From contig JTDE01000239.1 in assembly GCA_014338405.1 (NCBI GenBank), positions 78,126 through 142,125 of the forward strand: a stretch of 64,000 nt of DNA. Reading direction: 5' to 3'. This document shows positions 1 to 12,239 of the stretch, piece after piece. This DNA is from Paragonimus skrjabini miyazakii (taxonomy: Eukaryota > Platyhelminthes > Trematoda > Plagiorchiida > Troglotrematidae). The position numbers and the translations under genes were made by a program. Within the stretch, counting starts at the first letter, position 1, and every line of letters starts with the position of its first letter. Below the pieces are notes generated by a model. The model saw nothing but the letters and a program-made list of their open reading frames with translations, was not told the DNA's origin and did not search any database.

Positions 1-94
1 GCGACCGTCTCCTGAGGGCGTCCTGAGTACAATTCCAGTAAAGTTAACATTCAAGAAACAAACAGGATTGTGAAGAATGCGATTAACTGTGTTT

Positions 95-146
95 TGTATT
101 GTATTGTATTGTGTACTGTATTGTATTGTATTGTATTGTATTGTAT
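95..146. repeat. TGTAT pentanucleotide microsatellite
   Basis: About ten units of TGTAT with one interruption near 111-117. The same unit on the opposite strand (ACAAT) recurs at about 9161-9180. No gene is associated with it. It could be the tail of an old retroelement, but nothing adjacent supports that. Confidence 0.85.
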
Positions 147-303
147 GATACCGACCGAAGTCAGAAGTGTATGCCTCGTGAAACCAGTGTTTCTTATGAG
201 TAGTCGGTCAATTTGATTATTATCAACAGAGCATCAGTCTCAGTTGAAGTCATCTTTTACAGTTAAATAGATTTTACAGTCAGCCCTTTTATTCGAAGTG
301 CAA

Positions 304-330
304 CGCTAGACTCGAGTTTCATCCATGTTA
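304..330 (-). repeat. SINE-H fragment with the 3' half of a hammerhead
   Basis: On the minus strand the segment reads GAA, then ACTCGAGT, then C, then TAGCG. This is the 3' half of the hammerhead found in SINE-H (catalytic GAA, stem III, cleavage-site C, stem I strand). The 5' half of the ribozyme is not recognisable next to it, so this is a remnant only. The surrounding bases (240-600) hold nothing else that I recognise. Confidence 0.4.
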
Positions 331-841
331 AAACTGATTGATAGGGACTCTGTTTGCACCAACGCATATCTGAACTCTAGTCCTTGTGCTTATATGTCGC
401 GTATTTTGATAATCGCTTCAGTGATCTCACATTGAATGCCACTGATTTAACCGATTCAAGCTAGCAACTCTATTCACTGAGGCATGTTTTTGATTAGTAA
501 TAAACATTCAGGATTTTGATTGACATTAATAGAACAACCCCCCTAGTTTTGGGCCACCGTTTTTGCATATACTGACTTCTCACTAATCAGACCGAAAGTT
601 AATCTTCTTGCTTGTATGGTCAGCATTGCACCAATGACCTCATATCAGGTGTGAGGAAAAAAAAGCAACTAAAAACTCAGCCATATCTTTCCGAACTCCT
701 GCCCGACAGAAGTTCTACTATAGAACTGTTATATTCTGGTAACTTCATTAAATTGTGTAGCAAAATAAATCCTGTGCGAGTGGATCTGTCCATGGCGTTC
801 AAAACTCTGCGTCTAATCAGCATCCAAACAGATACACTGAA

Positions 842-1556
842 CTCTTCGGACAGATTCATTAGCAATAGGAACAGGTAGTTGAACGATCACGTTGCGTTAC
901 TTCGCTGTGATCATTCACCACCACCCAACTGCTATTTGTGTCACCAGTTGAGATTATTAGGTCCTTCTTCACCCGTTCTTTTTCAATTATCAGTTCAATT
1001 TTAACAACTGGGTCAACTACTTGGAAAGAACAATTGTTTTCGATAATTCTCTCTCAAGTCAATACAATTATATAGGTTTCATTAAGATGTCATAAGACAA
1101 GGCGCAAAACAACAAGAAGTGACTGTTCACGAGTGACAATGATGGCTAATATTAGACTACGCACACATTAATTGGTTAAGCCCAGGCCAGACGTTAGCTT
1201 GATGTTGCGTCACACGGTCAGGGTCAAATGTTTGTGAGTGGTTAGATTTGATGTGATTGATCTGTGGCCACGGAAGTTGCAAGGACTGAACAAACTTCTT
1301 TTGAGAGCACATGTTAGGGTTGCGTAATCTAATAGCGATCGATTCGGCGGTCGCCAGAATGTGCTGACGGACTGTTTTTGGTTGAGTGTTCGCAACTCTG
1401 TAGACAACCTGGAATGCTTTGCTGATGTCTATGCGATGGTTGGTGTCAGCTAGATGTGCAACAATGGCGCTGGTAATTGATTTACGACAACCGGTTACAA
1501 TCCAAGCTGGATGTTGTTCCTTGTTTTTTTTTGACAAGCACCTAGTCGTACGACTA
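842..1556 (-). repeat. Left arm of a 715-bp inverted repeat (PLE-B copy)
   Basis: This arm is the reverse complement of 2276-2990 over its full 715 bases. There are no indels, and I noticed only one substitution, near 923-926. It contains the C-terminal part of a Penelope endonuclease frame (stop at 1157-1159) and the PLE-B tail. The arms stop matching at the same base on both outer sides (842 and 2990). The inner end finishes with tagtcgtacgacta, a perfect 14-nt palindrome repeated on the other side of the N run. Confidence 0.9.
1157..1545 (-). pseudogene. Penelope-like element, GIY-YIG endonuclease C-terminus (PLE-B, left copy)
   Basis: The minus-strand frame mirrors the copy at 2289-2675. 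It carries the end of a Penelope-type endonuclease, with the histidine segment IVAHLADTNH (equivalent to the H...TGH of the Penelope CCHH signature), KAFQVVYR, and the terminal block SLQLPWP. The catalytic Tyr motifs and the whole reverse transcriptase are absent; they would lie in or beyond the N gap. It is a 5'-truncated dead fragment. As it is an exact mirror of the right copy, it may be an assembly duplicate rather than a second insertion. Confidence 0.75.
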
Positions 1557-2275
1557 NNNNNNNNNNNNNNNNNNNNNNNNNNNNNNNNNNNNNNNNNNNN
1601 NNNNNNNNNNNNNNNNNNNNNNNNNNNNNNNNNNNNNNNNNNNNNNNNNNNNNNNNNNNNNNNNNNNNNNNNNNNNNNNNNNNNNNNNNNNNNNNNNNNN
1701 NNNNNNNNNNNNNNNNNNNNNNNNNNNNNNNNNNNNNNNNNNNNNNNNNNNNNNNNNNNNNNNNNNNNNNNNNNNNNNNNNNNNNNNNNNNNNNNNNNNN
1801 NNNNNNNNNNNNNNNNNNNNNNNNNNNNNNNNNNNNNNNNNNNNNNNNNNNNNNNNNNNNNNNNNNNNNNNNNNNNNNNNNNNNNNNNNNNNNNNNNNNN
1901 NNNNNNNNNNNNNNNNNNNNNNNNNNNNNNNNNNNNNNNNNNNNNNNNNNNNNNNNNNNNNNNNNNNNNNNNNNNNNNNNNNNNNNNNNNNNNNNNNNNN
2001 NNNNNNNNNNNNNNNNNNNNNNNNNNNNNNNNNNNNNNNNNNNNNNNNNNNNNNNNNNNNNNNNNNNNNNNNNNNNNNNNNNNNNNNNNNNNNNNNNNNN
2101 NNNNNNNNNNNNNNNNNNNNNNNNNNNNNNNNNNNNNNNNNNNNNNNNNNNNNNNNNNNNNNNNNNNNNNNNNNNNNNNNNNNNNNNNNNNNNNNNNNNN
2201 NNNNNNNNNNNNNNNNNNNNNNNNNNNNNNNNNNNNNNNNNNNNNNNNNNNNNNNNNNNNNNNNNNNNNNNNNNN
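1557..2275. other. Assembly gap (719 N)
   Basis: Unsequenced run at the centre of the 715-bp inverted repeat. Both flanks end in the same 14-nt palindrome. Overlapping the flanks would therefore give one continuous palindrome with no missing bases. Confidence 1.
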
Positions 2276-3063
2276 TAGTCGTACGACTAGGTGCTTGTCA
2301 AAAAAAAACAAGGAACAACATCCAGCTTGGATTGTAACCGGTTGTCGTAAATCAATTACCAGCGCCATTGTTGCACATCTAGCTGACACCAACCATCGCA
2401 TAGACATCAGCAAAGCATTCCAGGTTGTCTACAGAGTTGCGAACACTCAACCAAAAACAGTCCGTCAGCACATTCTGGCGACCGCCGAATCGATCGCTAT
2501 TAGATTACGCAACCCTAACATGTGCTCTCAAAAGAAGTTTGTTCAGTCCTTGCAACTTCCGTGGCCACAGATCAATCACATCAAATCTAACCACTCACAA
2601 ACATTTGACCCTGACCGTGTGACGCAACATCAAGCTAACGTCTGGCCTGGGCTTAACCAATTAATGTGTGCGTAGTCTAATATTAGCCATCATTGTCACT
2701 CGTGAACAGTCACTTCTTGTTGTTTTGCGCCTTGTCTTATGACATCTTAATGAAACCTATATAATTGTATTGACTTGAGAGAGAATTATCGAAAACAATT
2801 GTTCTTTCCAAGTAGTTGACCCAGTTGTTAAAATTGAACTGATAATTGAAAAAGAACGGGTGAAGAAGGACCTAATAATCTCAACTGGTGACACAAATAG
2901 CAGTTGGGTGGTGGTGAATGACCACAGCGAAGTAACGCAACGTGATCGTTCAACTACCTGTTCCTATTGCTAATGAATCTGTCCGAAGAGAAAGAATTAT
3001 CGAAAACAATTGTTCGTCACAAAACTATTGATTGTTCGTTTGATATTATGGGAATTTTCCGAC
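2276..3063 (+). mobile_element. Penelope-like element PLE-B, 3' end with tail (right copy)
   Basis: The frame at 2289-2675 encodes the last ~125 residues of a Penelope GIY-YIG endonuclease: HPAWIVTGCRKS, IVAHLADTNH, KAFQVVYR, SLQLPWP, then a TAG stop. A closely similar copy lies at 49687-50113 and shares the 3' tail as far as about 3063. The right copy differs by a ~190-base insertion in the tail (2805-2992) flanked by a 23-bp direct repeat. Reverse transcriptase and the catalytic Tyr residues are missing, so it is inactive. Positions 2276-2990 form the right arm of the inverted repeat. Confidence 0.8.
2771..3019 (+). other. PLE-B tail hammerhead-like fold split by an insertion
   Basis: The first stem I strand (TGAC, 2771-2774), core, stem II, GAA, stem III (AACA-AT-TGTT) and C end at 2804. 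The matching stem I strand (GTCA) appears only at 3016-3019. Between them are 188 inserted bases plus a second copy of the 23-bp segment (2782-2804 equals 2993-3015). In the copy at 50039-50076 the same parts are contiguous. The insertion therefore opened the motif exactly 3' of the predicted cleavage C. Confidence 0.5.
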
Positions 3064-3364
3064 ATTTACTTGGAAAGACCTGAATAGAGTTCAATTGCTC
3101 AGATGGCTGAACATACAACGAGTCAGTGTGGCGACAGCCGATACCAGTCTGCAATCATGACTGACTGCCTCGATATAAATTACCCGCCATTCTTTCGAAT
3201 TTCGACGCATTTGTTTCATGTCTCTGTAATTTAATCAAAGACGATCGAAATCTCATTTGTCAAGTGTGCTGGACCCGAACTATTATTTTATTGTTGATTG
3301 ACGTCCACAGATTCGGTTCATTTTGCACTGAAAATCACTTATAGTTGATCATGGATTTTGCTCC

Positions 3365-3525
3365 CGGGTAGCCTACTTCAAAAGTAGGCAGTAAATTTGA
3401 GTTTCCTCCTCAGTTGGGTTTACCAATAGTGTATATTCCCTTCCGGATCTAAATGTGCACTCCGGTCGACCACAGTGCCATTAACCTCATAATAGACATG
3501 ACCGAATAATTATATTCAAGTGACC
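3365..3525 (-). repeat. SINE-H copy, degenerate, with relic hammerhead at 3388-3432
   Basis: On the minus strand CACTA (stem I) is followed after the expected spacing by GAA at 3403-3405, a degenerate stem III, and TACTG. The overall length matches the intact ribozyme copy at 12380-12424 exactly. The core heptamer reads TTGGTAA instead of CTGANGA and stem II no longer pairs, so it is inactive. To the right, cagtgccattaacctc and gacatgaccgaataatta resemble the tRNA-head side of the better copies. Confidence 0.45.
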
Positions 3526-5825
3526 AACCACAGCATTTTGTAAATGATGTTCATATTGTCCGATCATTTCGAAAAAGAAAGAATACACCGAATCGCTCTG
3601 TTTAGTTCAGTCGATAATCCGATGATCAGAGCCTGTTAGTTAGATTGAAGCCATCAGCTCCATTGACCTAATTGGGTGTGGTTTAAATTATTGGTGGAAG
3701 TTGAAAGAATAAGATTATTCCAACTTGGGCTATAGTTACATATAATCATAGTCCTTGTATTGCGATACACTTTACGGTCAATCCTCTTTGAAAGGAATCG
3801 CTAAGCTTAAGTTTCTGTCATAGTACAGCTAATCAATAGTGCGTAGCCTCTGACACTCGGAGTTGTTCTACTGTAAGTCTACTAATATCAGTGATTTGTA
3901 AATAAGTGTACGTGAAAAGGTATAGTGTTTTGACTTATTCAACTTGTTTTTTGTTCTTCATCTACTTTTAAAATATTTATGTACGATGCATAGTTTTTTG
4001 TTTACAAATCAAATTCTCTGGTCACCGAACACCGACGATTCACTAATCACTAGCTAAATCTGTTCAAGTTGATCTTACGGACACCAAAACAGCACACCTG
4101 TCTCAAAGTTTTACGGTTTACAGAAATTTCGCAAGACCAAGGCATACCTCTTTGATCACTCTAACCTACAGTCAGTTTAGACCGGCATAGTTTTGTGCAG
4201 TTGTTGATTTAACTGTTGAAACCAGTTCAGCACATCATTCCCAAAACAATAGTAAAGGATGCATCCGGATTATTTAATTAAACAGGCATACTGAATATCA
4301 AGAATTGTAATCCAGGTCCTCTGATTTGATCACTAATGTTCGTCAATATTTCTTTGAATGAAACTTCAGGAACAATTTTCGCGTATACTGTTGGGAGAAG
4401 ATGGAAGTTGGTCTACAATTTGCCAAAATTTAAAATCTTCTTGATTTAAACACTCCAATTAATTTTCAACAACATAATTGCGAAGGAATATGGGATGTTT
4501 GCATAATTTTTAACACGAGAGGGATGCTAAATGTGCAAACCGAACTGGTTCAAATTTATTCCAATATACCGCTGTCAACCCAATGCTAACAAATTCAACA
4601 AAATCACTTTTCTGACCCTCTTAATCAGAAGGCGTTTGGATAGCTCACCTCAGAGATTTGTGCGTAGACTTGACACGCGGTTTGAACAATCGTGGTATTT
4701 AGGCCAAACGTTGTAAGCATGGGTTCGTTCGTATATTATTTGAGTATTACTATATCCATCTGGGCTGGTGACCATAAGGTTAGTAGTTCATACAAACAGA
4801 TGGCCTTGGAAGTAGCTAAAGAACTGTACAACAAATCGAACGACAGACCTATGATTTACTCAAGAAAACGAAGACCCTATAATTAGTCATTAGCACTGAT
4901 GAAATCATGTCACGGATCGACCAGAGGCTCACTTCTTCCACCAGTCCGCAACTACGTAATCATGTAATCATCTTATACAATATAACGCAATGTTGATTTC
5001 ACCAGCAAAAAGATTATTGTCTGCGTACGTCAACTTCAAATGTATTTACTAATTTGAATGTTAGTTTTAGGCTGCCTTTACGAGCCGGTCAGGAAGACAT
5101 CTATGACATTAAGCAGTACAGCATATTGAAAGTAAACCACCAACTAACTCAACAGAAAGCCAACAGAGACATCAGATGTGCTGACTTTTGCACACCAAAC
5201 CACAAAAACCAGAACTTTGAAAATCGTTTACGGGACTATCATTAGAAACTTAGTCAAAATGGTTGATGACATAACGCCTTACTGGCTGAACTTTCAAATT
5301 AAACTGACAAAAGAAACAGACTGGAAACTGACAGCACCGTGTTGTGTGTCTGTGTGTTTTACATTTCCATTTTGTTACAGATGACTGTTACACTCTATAA
5401 TGGCAAAACTACAGTACGCATTTTTTTAAATGATGTACCGTAGCAAACTCAGCAATAAAAAAGTGGTTCACAACCTTGTTCACGTGCTTCAAAATCATAA
5501 TCAGCAACCATTAATTACAAAGTTAATTAGCATACAATCACTTGTGTTGTACGTTGCACACTGAAGACGTCTTACATTCGGGTTGGTTTTTGGAGGTATG
5601 TCTCTTTGCGAAAATCTATGGATAGAAATGAAACCGGAATCGGTAAAGTGGAATGGGACATTTGAAGATCTCTAACCAGTTGTGGAATGTTTTAGTAACA
5701 AGAAGAATGTAGTTTACCGTGTGATATTGGATATACTGTCCTTATGTTGCAGGCATTGGTTGATATCATAATTATCGTAGACAATTTGTTAACGTCCAGC
5801 AGATTTTTATCAAACTTTATTTCAG
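3526..5825. other. WDR35 intron, no recognised feature
   Basis: This is the 3' part of the intron before the first visible WDR35 exon; its 5' end is outside the window. Short open frames at 4531-4886 and 5054-5384 show no family resemblance and no convincing splice signals. I do not see the preceding WDR35 exon here. Confidence 0.5.
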
Positions 5826-6021
5826 GGACAAGGCTGCTGGCTATTATCGTCAAGGTGGTGATCTAACCAAATATGCTGAATGCCTTTATCAAAGAGAGGA
5901 TTACAACGGTCTGGAGCGTTTAATCGAGGAGTTGCCAGATGGACATACTCTACTACCAGAACTCGCTATGAGGTTTGCAAGTATAGGTCTCGCTCAGCAA
6001 GCAGTCTATGCTTTGGTGAAG
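5826..6021 (+). CDS. WDR35: WDR35/IFT121 exon A (first exon visible in window)
   Basis: 196 bases between an acceptor (ttatttcag) and a donor (gtaatt). The first base completes a split codon, then 65 codons follow and end in phase 0. The peptide (starting DKAAGYYRQGGDL, ending QQAVYALVK) matches the helical TPR-like region of WDR35: a YYRQGG...YAECLYQREDYNGLE repeat, then a LLPELAMRFASIGL helix. WDR35 (IFT121) is a subunit of IFT-A, which supports retrograde intraflagellar transport and entry of membrane proteins into cilia. Flukes use cilia in the miracidium, flame cells, sensory endings and sperm. The N-terminal WD40 exons must lie upstream of base 1. Family assignment is by residue pattern, supported by the six downstream exons. 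Confidence 0.88.
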
Positions 6022-6217
6022 GTAATTTTGAAAAGCTACTGTTTGAACTTCTGCAAATGCTTACCCGTTATATCTGCAGCCTACTAACAAGTCCGTAAAA
6101 TGATTTTGCTGTATAATCACATTTGCTATCGTACAAACTTCAGGACAAACTTGTAAAGCTACTCAGAAGTTCTCAGCAGTTTTGTTCTTCTGAACCCAGC
6201 GTGTCCACTGTTCGGGT

Positions 6218-6783
6218 CAAAATCATCATAATCACCACCATCATCATCATAGACAGCAATACATCAGTGGTTCACACTGGTGCTTAACTGTCACACAATT
6301 ACGAAGAAAAAAGTACACCCTGCATAGGAAGAAAGAAGGGAAAAAAGGGAAAGGGGAGGGGACCTAATCACGAAAAATAATTACGTCTACATTCAAACAT
6401 ACAACATCAAAGCGTCTACACTTCGAAAACAAACAACCGAGCTATAAGTCAAAGTAAGGCGTCATCAACAAGACAGCTTATTCACGGCTTTCACTGCCCC
6501 GCGTCATTAAGTGCACTCACCTGACAGACAACTCGGACAAACAACGACAACATTCACACCACTGAGCTCGGTTAGCCGTTCTTCTCACCTAACGTCTCAA
6601 GTCACTGACTCTGTGAATCGCGAGGGCTCCAGCCCGAAAGACGAACCCGATCTACATTAGCCAACCTCTTCGTGAATGATTTCATTTGTTTACGCTAGGT
6701 TATCATCTGTCCACCTCGTACCTTGCGTCAGTCAGCCGCAGTGTCAACAAACAGTGTTCGGTGTGGCAGACGAGTATGCACAA
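6218..6783 (-). mobile_element. RTE-like non-LTR retrotransposon, 3' end (copy 1)
   Basis: The minus-strand fragment holds the last coding bases and the 3' UTR of an element also present at 23.26, 30.44, 35.2 and 42.27 kb. Shared landmarks are the block ending in the SELSVK-stop frame, a run around aaacaacaaccgagct-like sequence, a purine-rich tract (here 6337-6361), and a terminal tail of CAT/ATG trinucleotides at 6225-6250. The coding part breaks off at about 6783. It is dead and severely 5'-truncated, and lies at the start of the 23-kb WDR35 intron in antisense orientation. Confidence 0.75.
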
Positions 6784-9700
6784 CATCTTTCTAAAAAAGG
6801 AATGCTCCAGTGCTAGAAAAATGTTGAAGAAAAGCGAAAAATCAGCCAGAACAAAATAATGCATCAGCTCAGGAAGTTTTTCTTCCAGAATTAACTAGAT
6901 TGAAATAGTCACCCCATTTCTCCTGTGAACCTTGAGGCAGGGCGTTATCTCACTAATATTGACACTGTTGGATTGCGATTATTCTAGTATAGTCTCGAAA
7001 TAATGTTCAACTTAGCCGTAGAGCTTTAATTATTTGCACCTTTGTATGCTTGTTGACTCAGCATGATCCAGCGGTAAGTAGTTGTGTGTATTCGGATGGA
7101 ATTATTGATCAGATCAACAAGCCAACAACGCACGGAATCATTGTATCTGTGATGGTGGAAACATTTATGTCAGCAATATCCTGATAAAAAACTACTTCTG
7201 CTAACTTATTTGACGTGAAAATTGATAACCACACTTCTCCAGTTTATTGTCGTGAGTCCACCCACGACTGTATTGGTCATTGAACCCAAAACCTGTTGAT
7301 GAACGCTTATCGTGGTTCGACTGAACGAAACACTTCAGATCATTGTGAAGATTTTTATGAATACTACCTACAGATATCACAACCGCTTGAAGTAAATTTC
7401 AGTTGCTTACTTGTTATCACAATATATATATATATATAATGAATGTCTAGATGATACCAGACCCTGTCCATTTTAAACCATTCAGTATTCGTTTATGATT
7501 GGGGCAACTTGAAACCAATGGCATTACTATAACAGCATACCAATAGTTTTTCTCAAAATGTCCAGTATACGTATGCCTGTTTCATCAGAAACTGGTTGAT
7601 AGACATTGATCTTGTCCCGTATGGACGATATTTTTTCAGTGTTATTCACCCGTAAAACAACGGATAAAATATTTTGACCTAAGAAGTCATTTAATGTTCT
7701 CTTCAAAGCTTACATTCATTGACCTGAAAGTCAAACTGTCAGTTTTTCAGATTAAGTCAGTGTCGTTGCTTTCATTAATTAGAAAAATAACTTCGTAAAT
7801 TTGACTGTGTCTGAGATACCGTGAGTACAGTCTATTTGTCTCACATGATCGACCTACAAGAATAGACCCAACGTGGCACTCTATATACTTTTCCGGATAG
7901 CATTTATTTTTTCTATAGAATTGAGTTTTTAAGCTGATGCAACTCGGCCGTCGGATGCGTCGAACTTAGAGGTCAACAAATTGTGGTCACGAAGTTAGAG
8001 TTATATTTATGCCGTGACCAATTTTGCGACGTTTCCGGTGTTTAAAGAACAATAACCGAGTTTCTAAAATGTCTTCATTATTGTGACTAGTATTGACGTC
8101 ACTCAGCTGTGTGTGAGAAAATAGTGTGACGGACATATCTGTGGAAGTGTGTCGCGAGTTGCATAACACGTTCATGCGTCGCGACGTTTGCTCACGTCGC
8201 AGTAAGTCAAGGGAAGCAAACTGATGTCATGAACACGAGACTCTTATCAGTTGAGGCTGGTTGCTAAGTGGATTTCGAAGTGAACACATAATCAGAGTAA
8301 CAGTACCGTGATTATGTAGCTCAGGATTAGCATTTACCTACGTTATTTTCTTGAAAATGTTCTTAGCTCCGATTTATCTACGGCTACGGCACAGTGGCTA
8401 CAAACGAATGCTTCGTGATATTGGGTTTTTCCCCATCCGCCCAGAGTTTTGGGATACAGTTTTCAGTTCATTATCTTAATCGAGGATCGGGACTGATAGA
8501 CGCAACCTATCTAGGACTTGGTCGGAAAAAGCACAACAGTTTTGAATGTGTTAGGGAAGGAAGTCATTCAACGATCAGTAGCTTATGACGCTTTTGAAAC
8601 AGCTTTCCCGAACACAGTAAATATCGCTGTGCACTCTCTCCATCTGCTGCTCTGACTGGAAAGGATTCAGGGTAAACTTGACACAACGGTGAAAGGGAGT
8701 GGTAATACGGACAACTGGTATATCGAGCACTGTGATCTAGGACAGGCTGCATGTGAATGACTGCTTGTTTCGGAAACCTAATCGGACTTCACTGGTAGTC
8801 AGCACACCTGAAATGGGAGGGGGGGGTTAGAGTATTTTATTTCACTGACGATCCTCAAGACCTCCATCCTGATAAGTGCATCTATAGCGACGCTAGATGA
8901 GTATGGGTCTGTCAGGGACACTTGAAACGAGACACGTGCTTCGCCCACAAAATTCTTCACACATCCAGTCCTACGTAAGGATAACTTCCCTACCAAGCAC
9001 GCAAAAATGGTTAACAATTATTTCATGAAATTAGGACTTCCAATGGACAGATAATTATGTCGCCATAACTTCTATGCAGTTAGAAGCTGTTTGTATGGTA
9101 ACGCACTGTCCAATTCTGTGGTCACAGCGAAATTAGTTAACTGATTGACACATATGTGAAAAACAATACAATACAATACAATGTACTGATGACTCTCTTA
9201 ACTCTTTCCAAAGGTTACAAAATGTTCGAATACAGTGTTATATTGCTTTAATGTTTGGTGTACACGTGTATGCATGTCAGTAGTATTCTCTATATTCATC
9301 AATATTCACATTTATTTACCACTGTATGCCATATGTTTACCTAATTAACAAAAGAGAAATGGAACACAAGTAGTATTAACCATTGAAGCTACTCATACAC
9401 ATACATGTGCATAATTAGAACAGTGTATAAAAATGTATACCTCCGTATAGATATAAATGAGATGAATCGAACAATAAACCACTAACGCGCTACATTGACC
9501 GCAATTATCACCGATAATTATGGATAACATTCACGATAAAATTTAAGTCCAGTTCGCTTAAGCTCGGTCTGACATACCTTATTGTTACCGAATCGTTTAT
9601 ACTAAGTATGGATGTGGCATCTACTGTACCAATTAGTCCATCATTATTTTCTTCACCATATCTTGAGCTAAATCATTAGTTAAGTAATAACACAAAAGAC

Positions 9701-12235
9701 AAAAAGAGTCAAGGGTTTTGTCTAACTTAAGAAACATAAGTCTACCACAAACTTCTTGTGGACGGGAATAAGCTCAGGAACAATCATTTGAAAATCCCAT
9801 CATCGCATAGGATACTCATTAGAATGGTAACCGGGAGGATACGAGCATTTAGACAGATTGTACCTGAGAGGTGCAAACAAGAACGTTATGGTATATATAT
9901 ATATATAATGACCTGCATCTTGGTGTTCGCTTATAACATCATACAGTAGTTCAATCATTTCCTCCTACTTCAGGTTTCTCCCAGCAGATTGCTATTTTGT
10001 CTTGAAGAAGTTTACCGACGGATTTTTTTGTTTTAATAGTGTTTAATTTTTGCGTAGACCTATTTGTTACACGGTTGTACCATCCATAATGAACAATTGT
10101 TTCCCGTCTACCTAAAGTTGCTCTCCAACATGATTTTATGCTCGAACGAGTGAGTTCTTGTCAAAGCTTTCTGAGTCGACGAATTACACATCACCAAACT
10201 AAGTATTCTGACACTTTACGAAACGATTTATAAGCGTATGGTGCGTACAATGTTTATATATGGATGAAGATTTATTTGAGAACTTTAAATCCTACTTACT
10301 TAACAACATACTGAATGCATATTCATTTCACATGTTCAGTAAAATTGACGATGTGAAAAATTCATTTAGGAAACGGTTGCATAATTAAGTCATGAATGTT
10401 GATTCGCTGATGAGTTGGTGGACAATTTTTGTGACTCAACCCATCGAATTACTACAGTTCTCTCTGGAATATTCATTATCCGTTTAGCTAACATGCCTCA
10501 TTTACAGTATTGGAAAGTATCCGAACATGTTAGAAGTTATCACAATTTTCGCATTGATTGTGTTGTATTTGGCTAAATGATCGTGCATTTAAAAAGACCT
10601 GGTTTGTCGCATTATTGTACGTATACACATATACATGAATATTTAAAACTACATGTAACCATATTGAAGGAATAGCTACTCAACATGTGCTGAAAACTAA
10701 AGCTGTTAATAGAACATACTAATATCTGGTATGAAATATAATCAGCTTTCCTTCAGGCCTATTCTGATATACACTGATACTATCAGATTACTTACGCGAA
10801 GTATGCATATAAGGCGTAAAATGGAATATAAGACCGCTGGTAAACTACCTCAGTCAGTTTTTAACTTAAAATTTTTACGTTTTTGTATGGTTCCGAAAAG
10901 TAAGTGGAATAAACAAGAGTAATAAATATTACTTCATTAAATAACAAATAATTATAAATAGTATTAATTAATGAAATAAAATATTAAATAAGTAATAGTA
11001 TAGAAGTTTCCCGTTTCAAATGATCTCGTTAGACCGATGACAATGCAAAAACATTAAAATGAGTACGAATTCATCCCAACACTGGTTAGTGTATCCCGGT
11101 GTTCACCTTGTCTACCGTAGATTATGAGTGTGTTATTTAATATTGCCATTCAGTGATTAACGTTTACCCTGTGAAGAGACTGATTTTTTTTGCAATGTGA
11201 ACTGGATGAACAGTGTCCAGTTTACGAATGTTACTGAAAGTCAGTGACGGATATATTATAACTAGGACTTCAAAGAGCGAGAGAAAGAATAAACTGACCT
11301 ATAAACATAAGGAAATGATTGGCCAGTTTTGAGAGAGTGACTAACCGATTGTTTATGGACCTTGTGTGATACTCTGGAACAATACAGTCATGAAAACCAC
11401 AGTGTTCAAGAAAGTAGAATTTAAACATATTTACCCTGTTTGCTTTGAGTACGGTAGTAAGAATGACTATCATAACAGCGGGGACGCGCAACGTTTAAGA
11501 TTACTTGTAGAGAGTGCAGCGACTAAGTGATCATTCACTACACATGGCCTATTAGAATCTAATGTAAATACCCAGATTGGCCGAATCTCATCAGTTAGAC
11601 AGTCCAAGTCTAAACTGATTTTTACAAAAATTTCATCTTCAGTATCAAATCGGAATCATCTGAAAAATTACTATGAGTGGGTATTCCATCGAACGAACAA
11701 TGCATGAATCAAGAAATTTCCACGTGATCACAAGTACTCCTATGAGAGAATAGTTTAATTAGTTATGTCATATAGAAGACGGCTATTGTTTTATCATGTA
11801 AACACACTTTAAACGTCTGTTGCCAACAGTACATCGCTTTAGCCATAATGATCTTAGCTATTGAGTTATAGCGATTTGCCTCAATCTGCTGGGACAAAAA
11901 TGTGCAACTATTATTGGGCCTGACTCCGTCAGATTTATAAAAAAAGTTCGATGAAATCACATCCGCTAGTTTCATTGATAGTCGAAATTTCATGAATGAT
12001 GACGTCAATTGAGTGAACTATGTAACGGGAACGAACGCAAATGCATTCAAGAAGTCACATTATGTGTGACGTCAAACGAGTGGGATAATTGTCTGTCTAC
12101 TATTTGTTCAGTGTAACAATTGGGCATATTCGTGCGTAATTAGTTAAAATGATTTGAAAACTGCAGACTTTTAGAATCATTTTAACGGTTTGCTGCCGAC
12201 CAGTGCACCAGTTCTACTGGATAACCTGTTACTCC
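6784..12235. other. WDR35 intron, mostly featureless
   Basis: AT-rich intronic sequence without a recognisable gene. It has short (AT)n runs at 7422-7439 and 9892-9908 and an ACAAT pentamer run at 9161-9180. The small open frames in both directions (for example 7987-8175 -, 8799-9017 -, 11763-12008 -) look like chance and have no recognisable domain. Confidence 0.5.
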
Positions 12236-12239
12236 TGAT

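Noticed and set aside
1157..2675. 418-residue open frames on both strands across the N run
   Set aside because: They are open only because N was translated as X. The real content is the PLE-B nuclease end on each side.
4531..5384. Missing upstream WDR35 exon in the open frames here
   Set aside because: None of the frames contains the helical residues expected before exon A, nor suitable splice phases.
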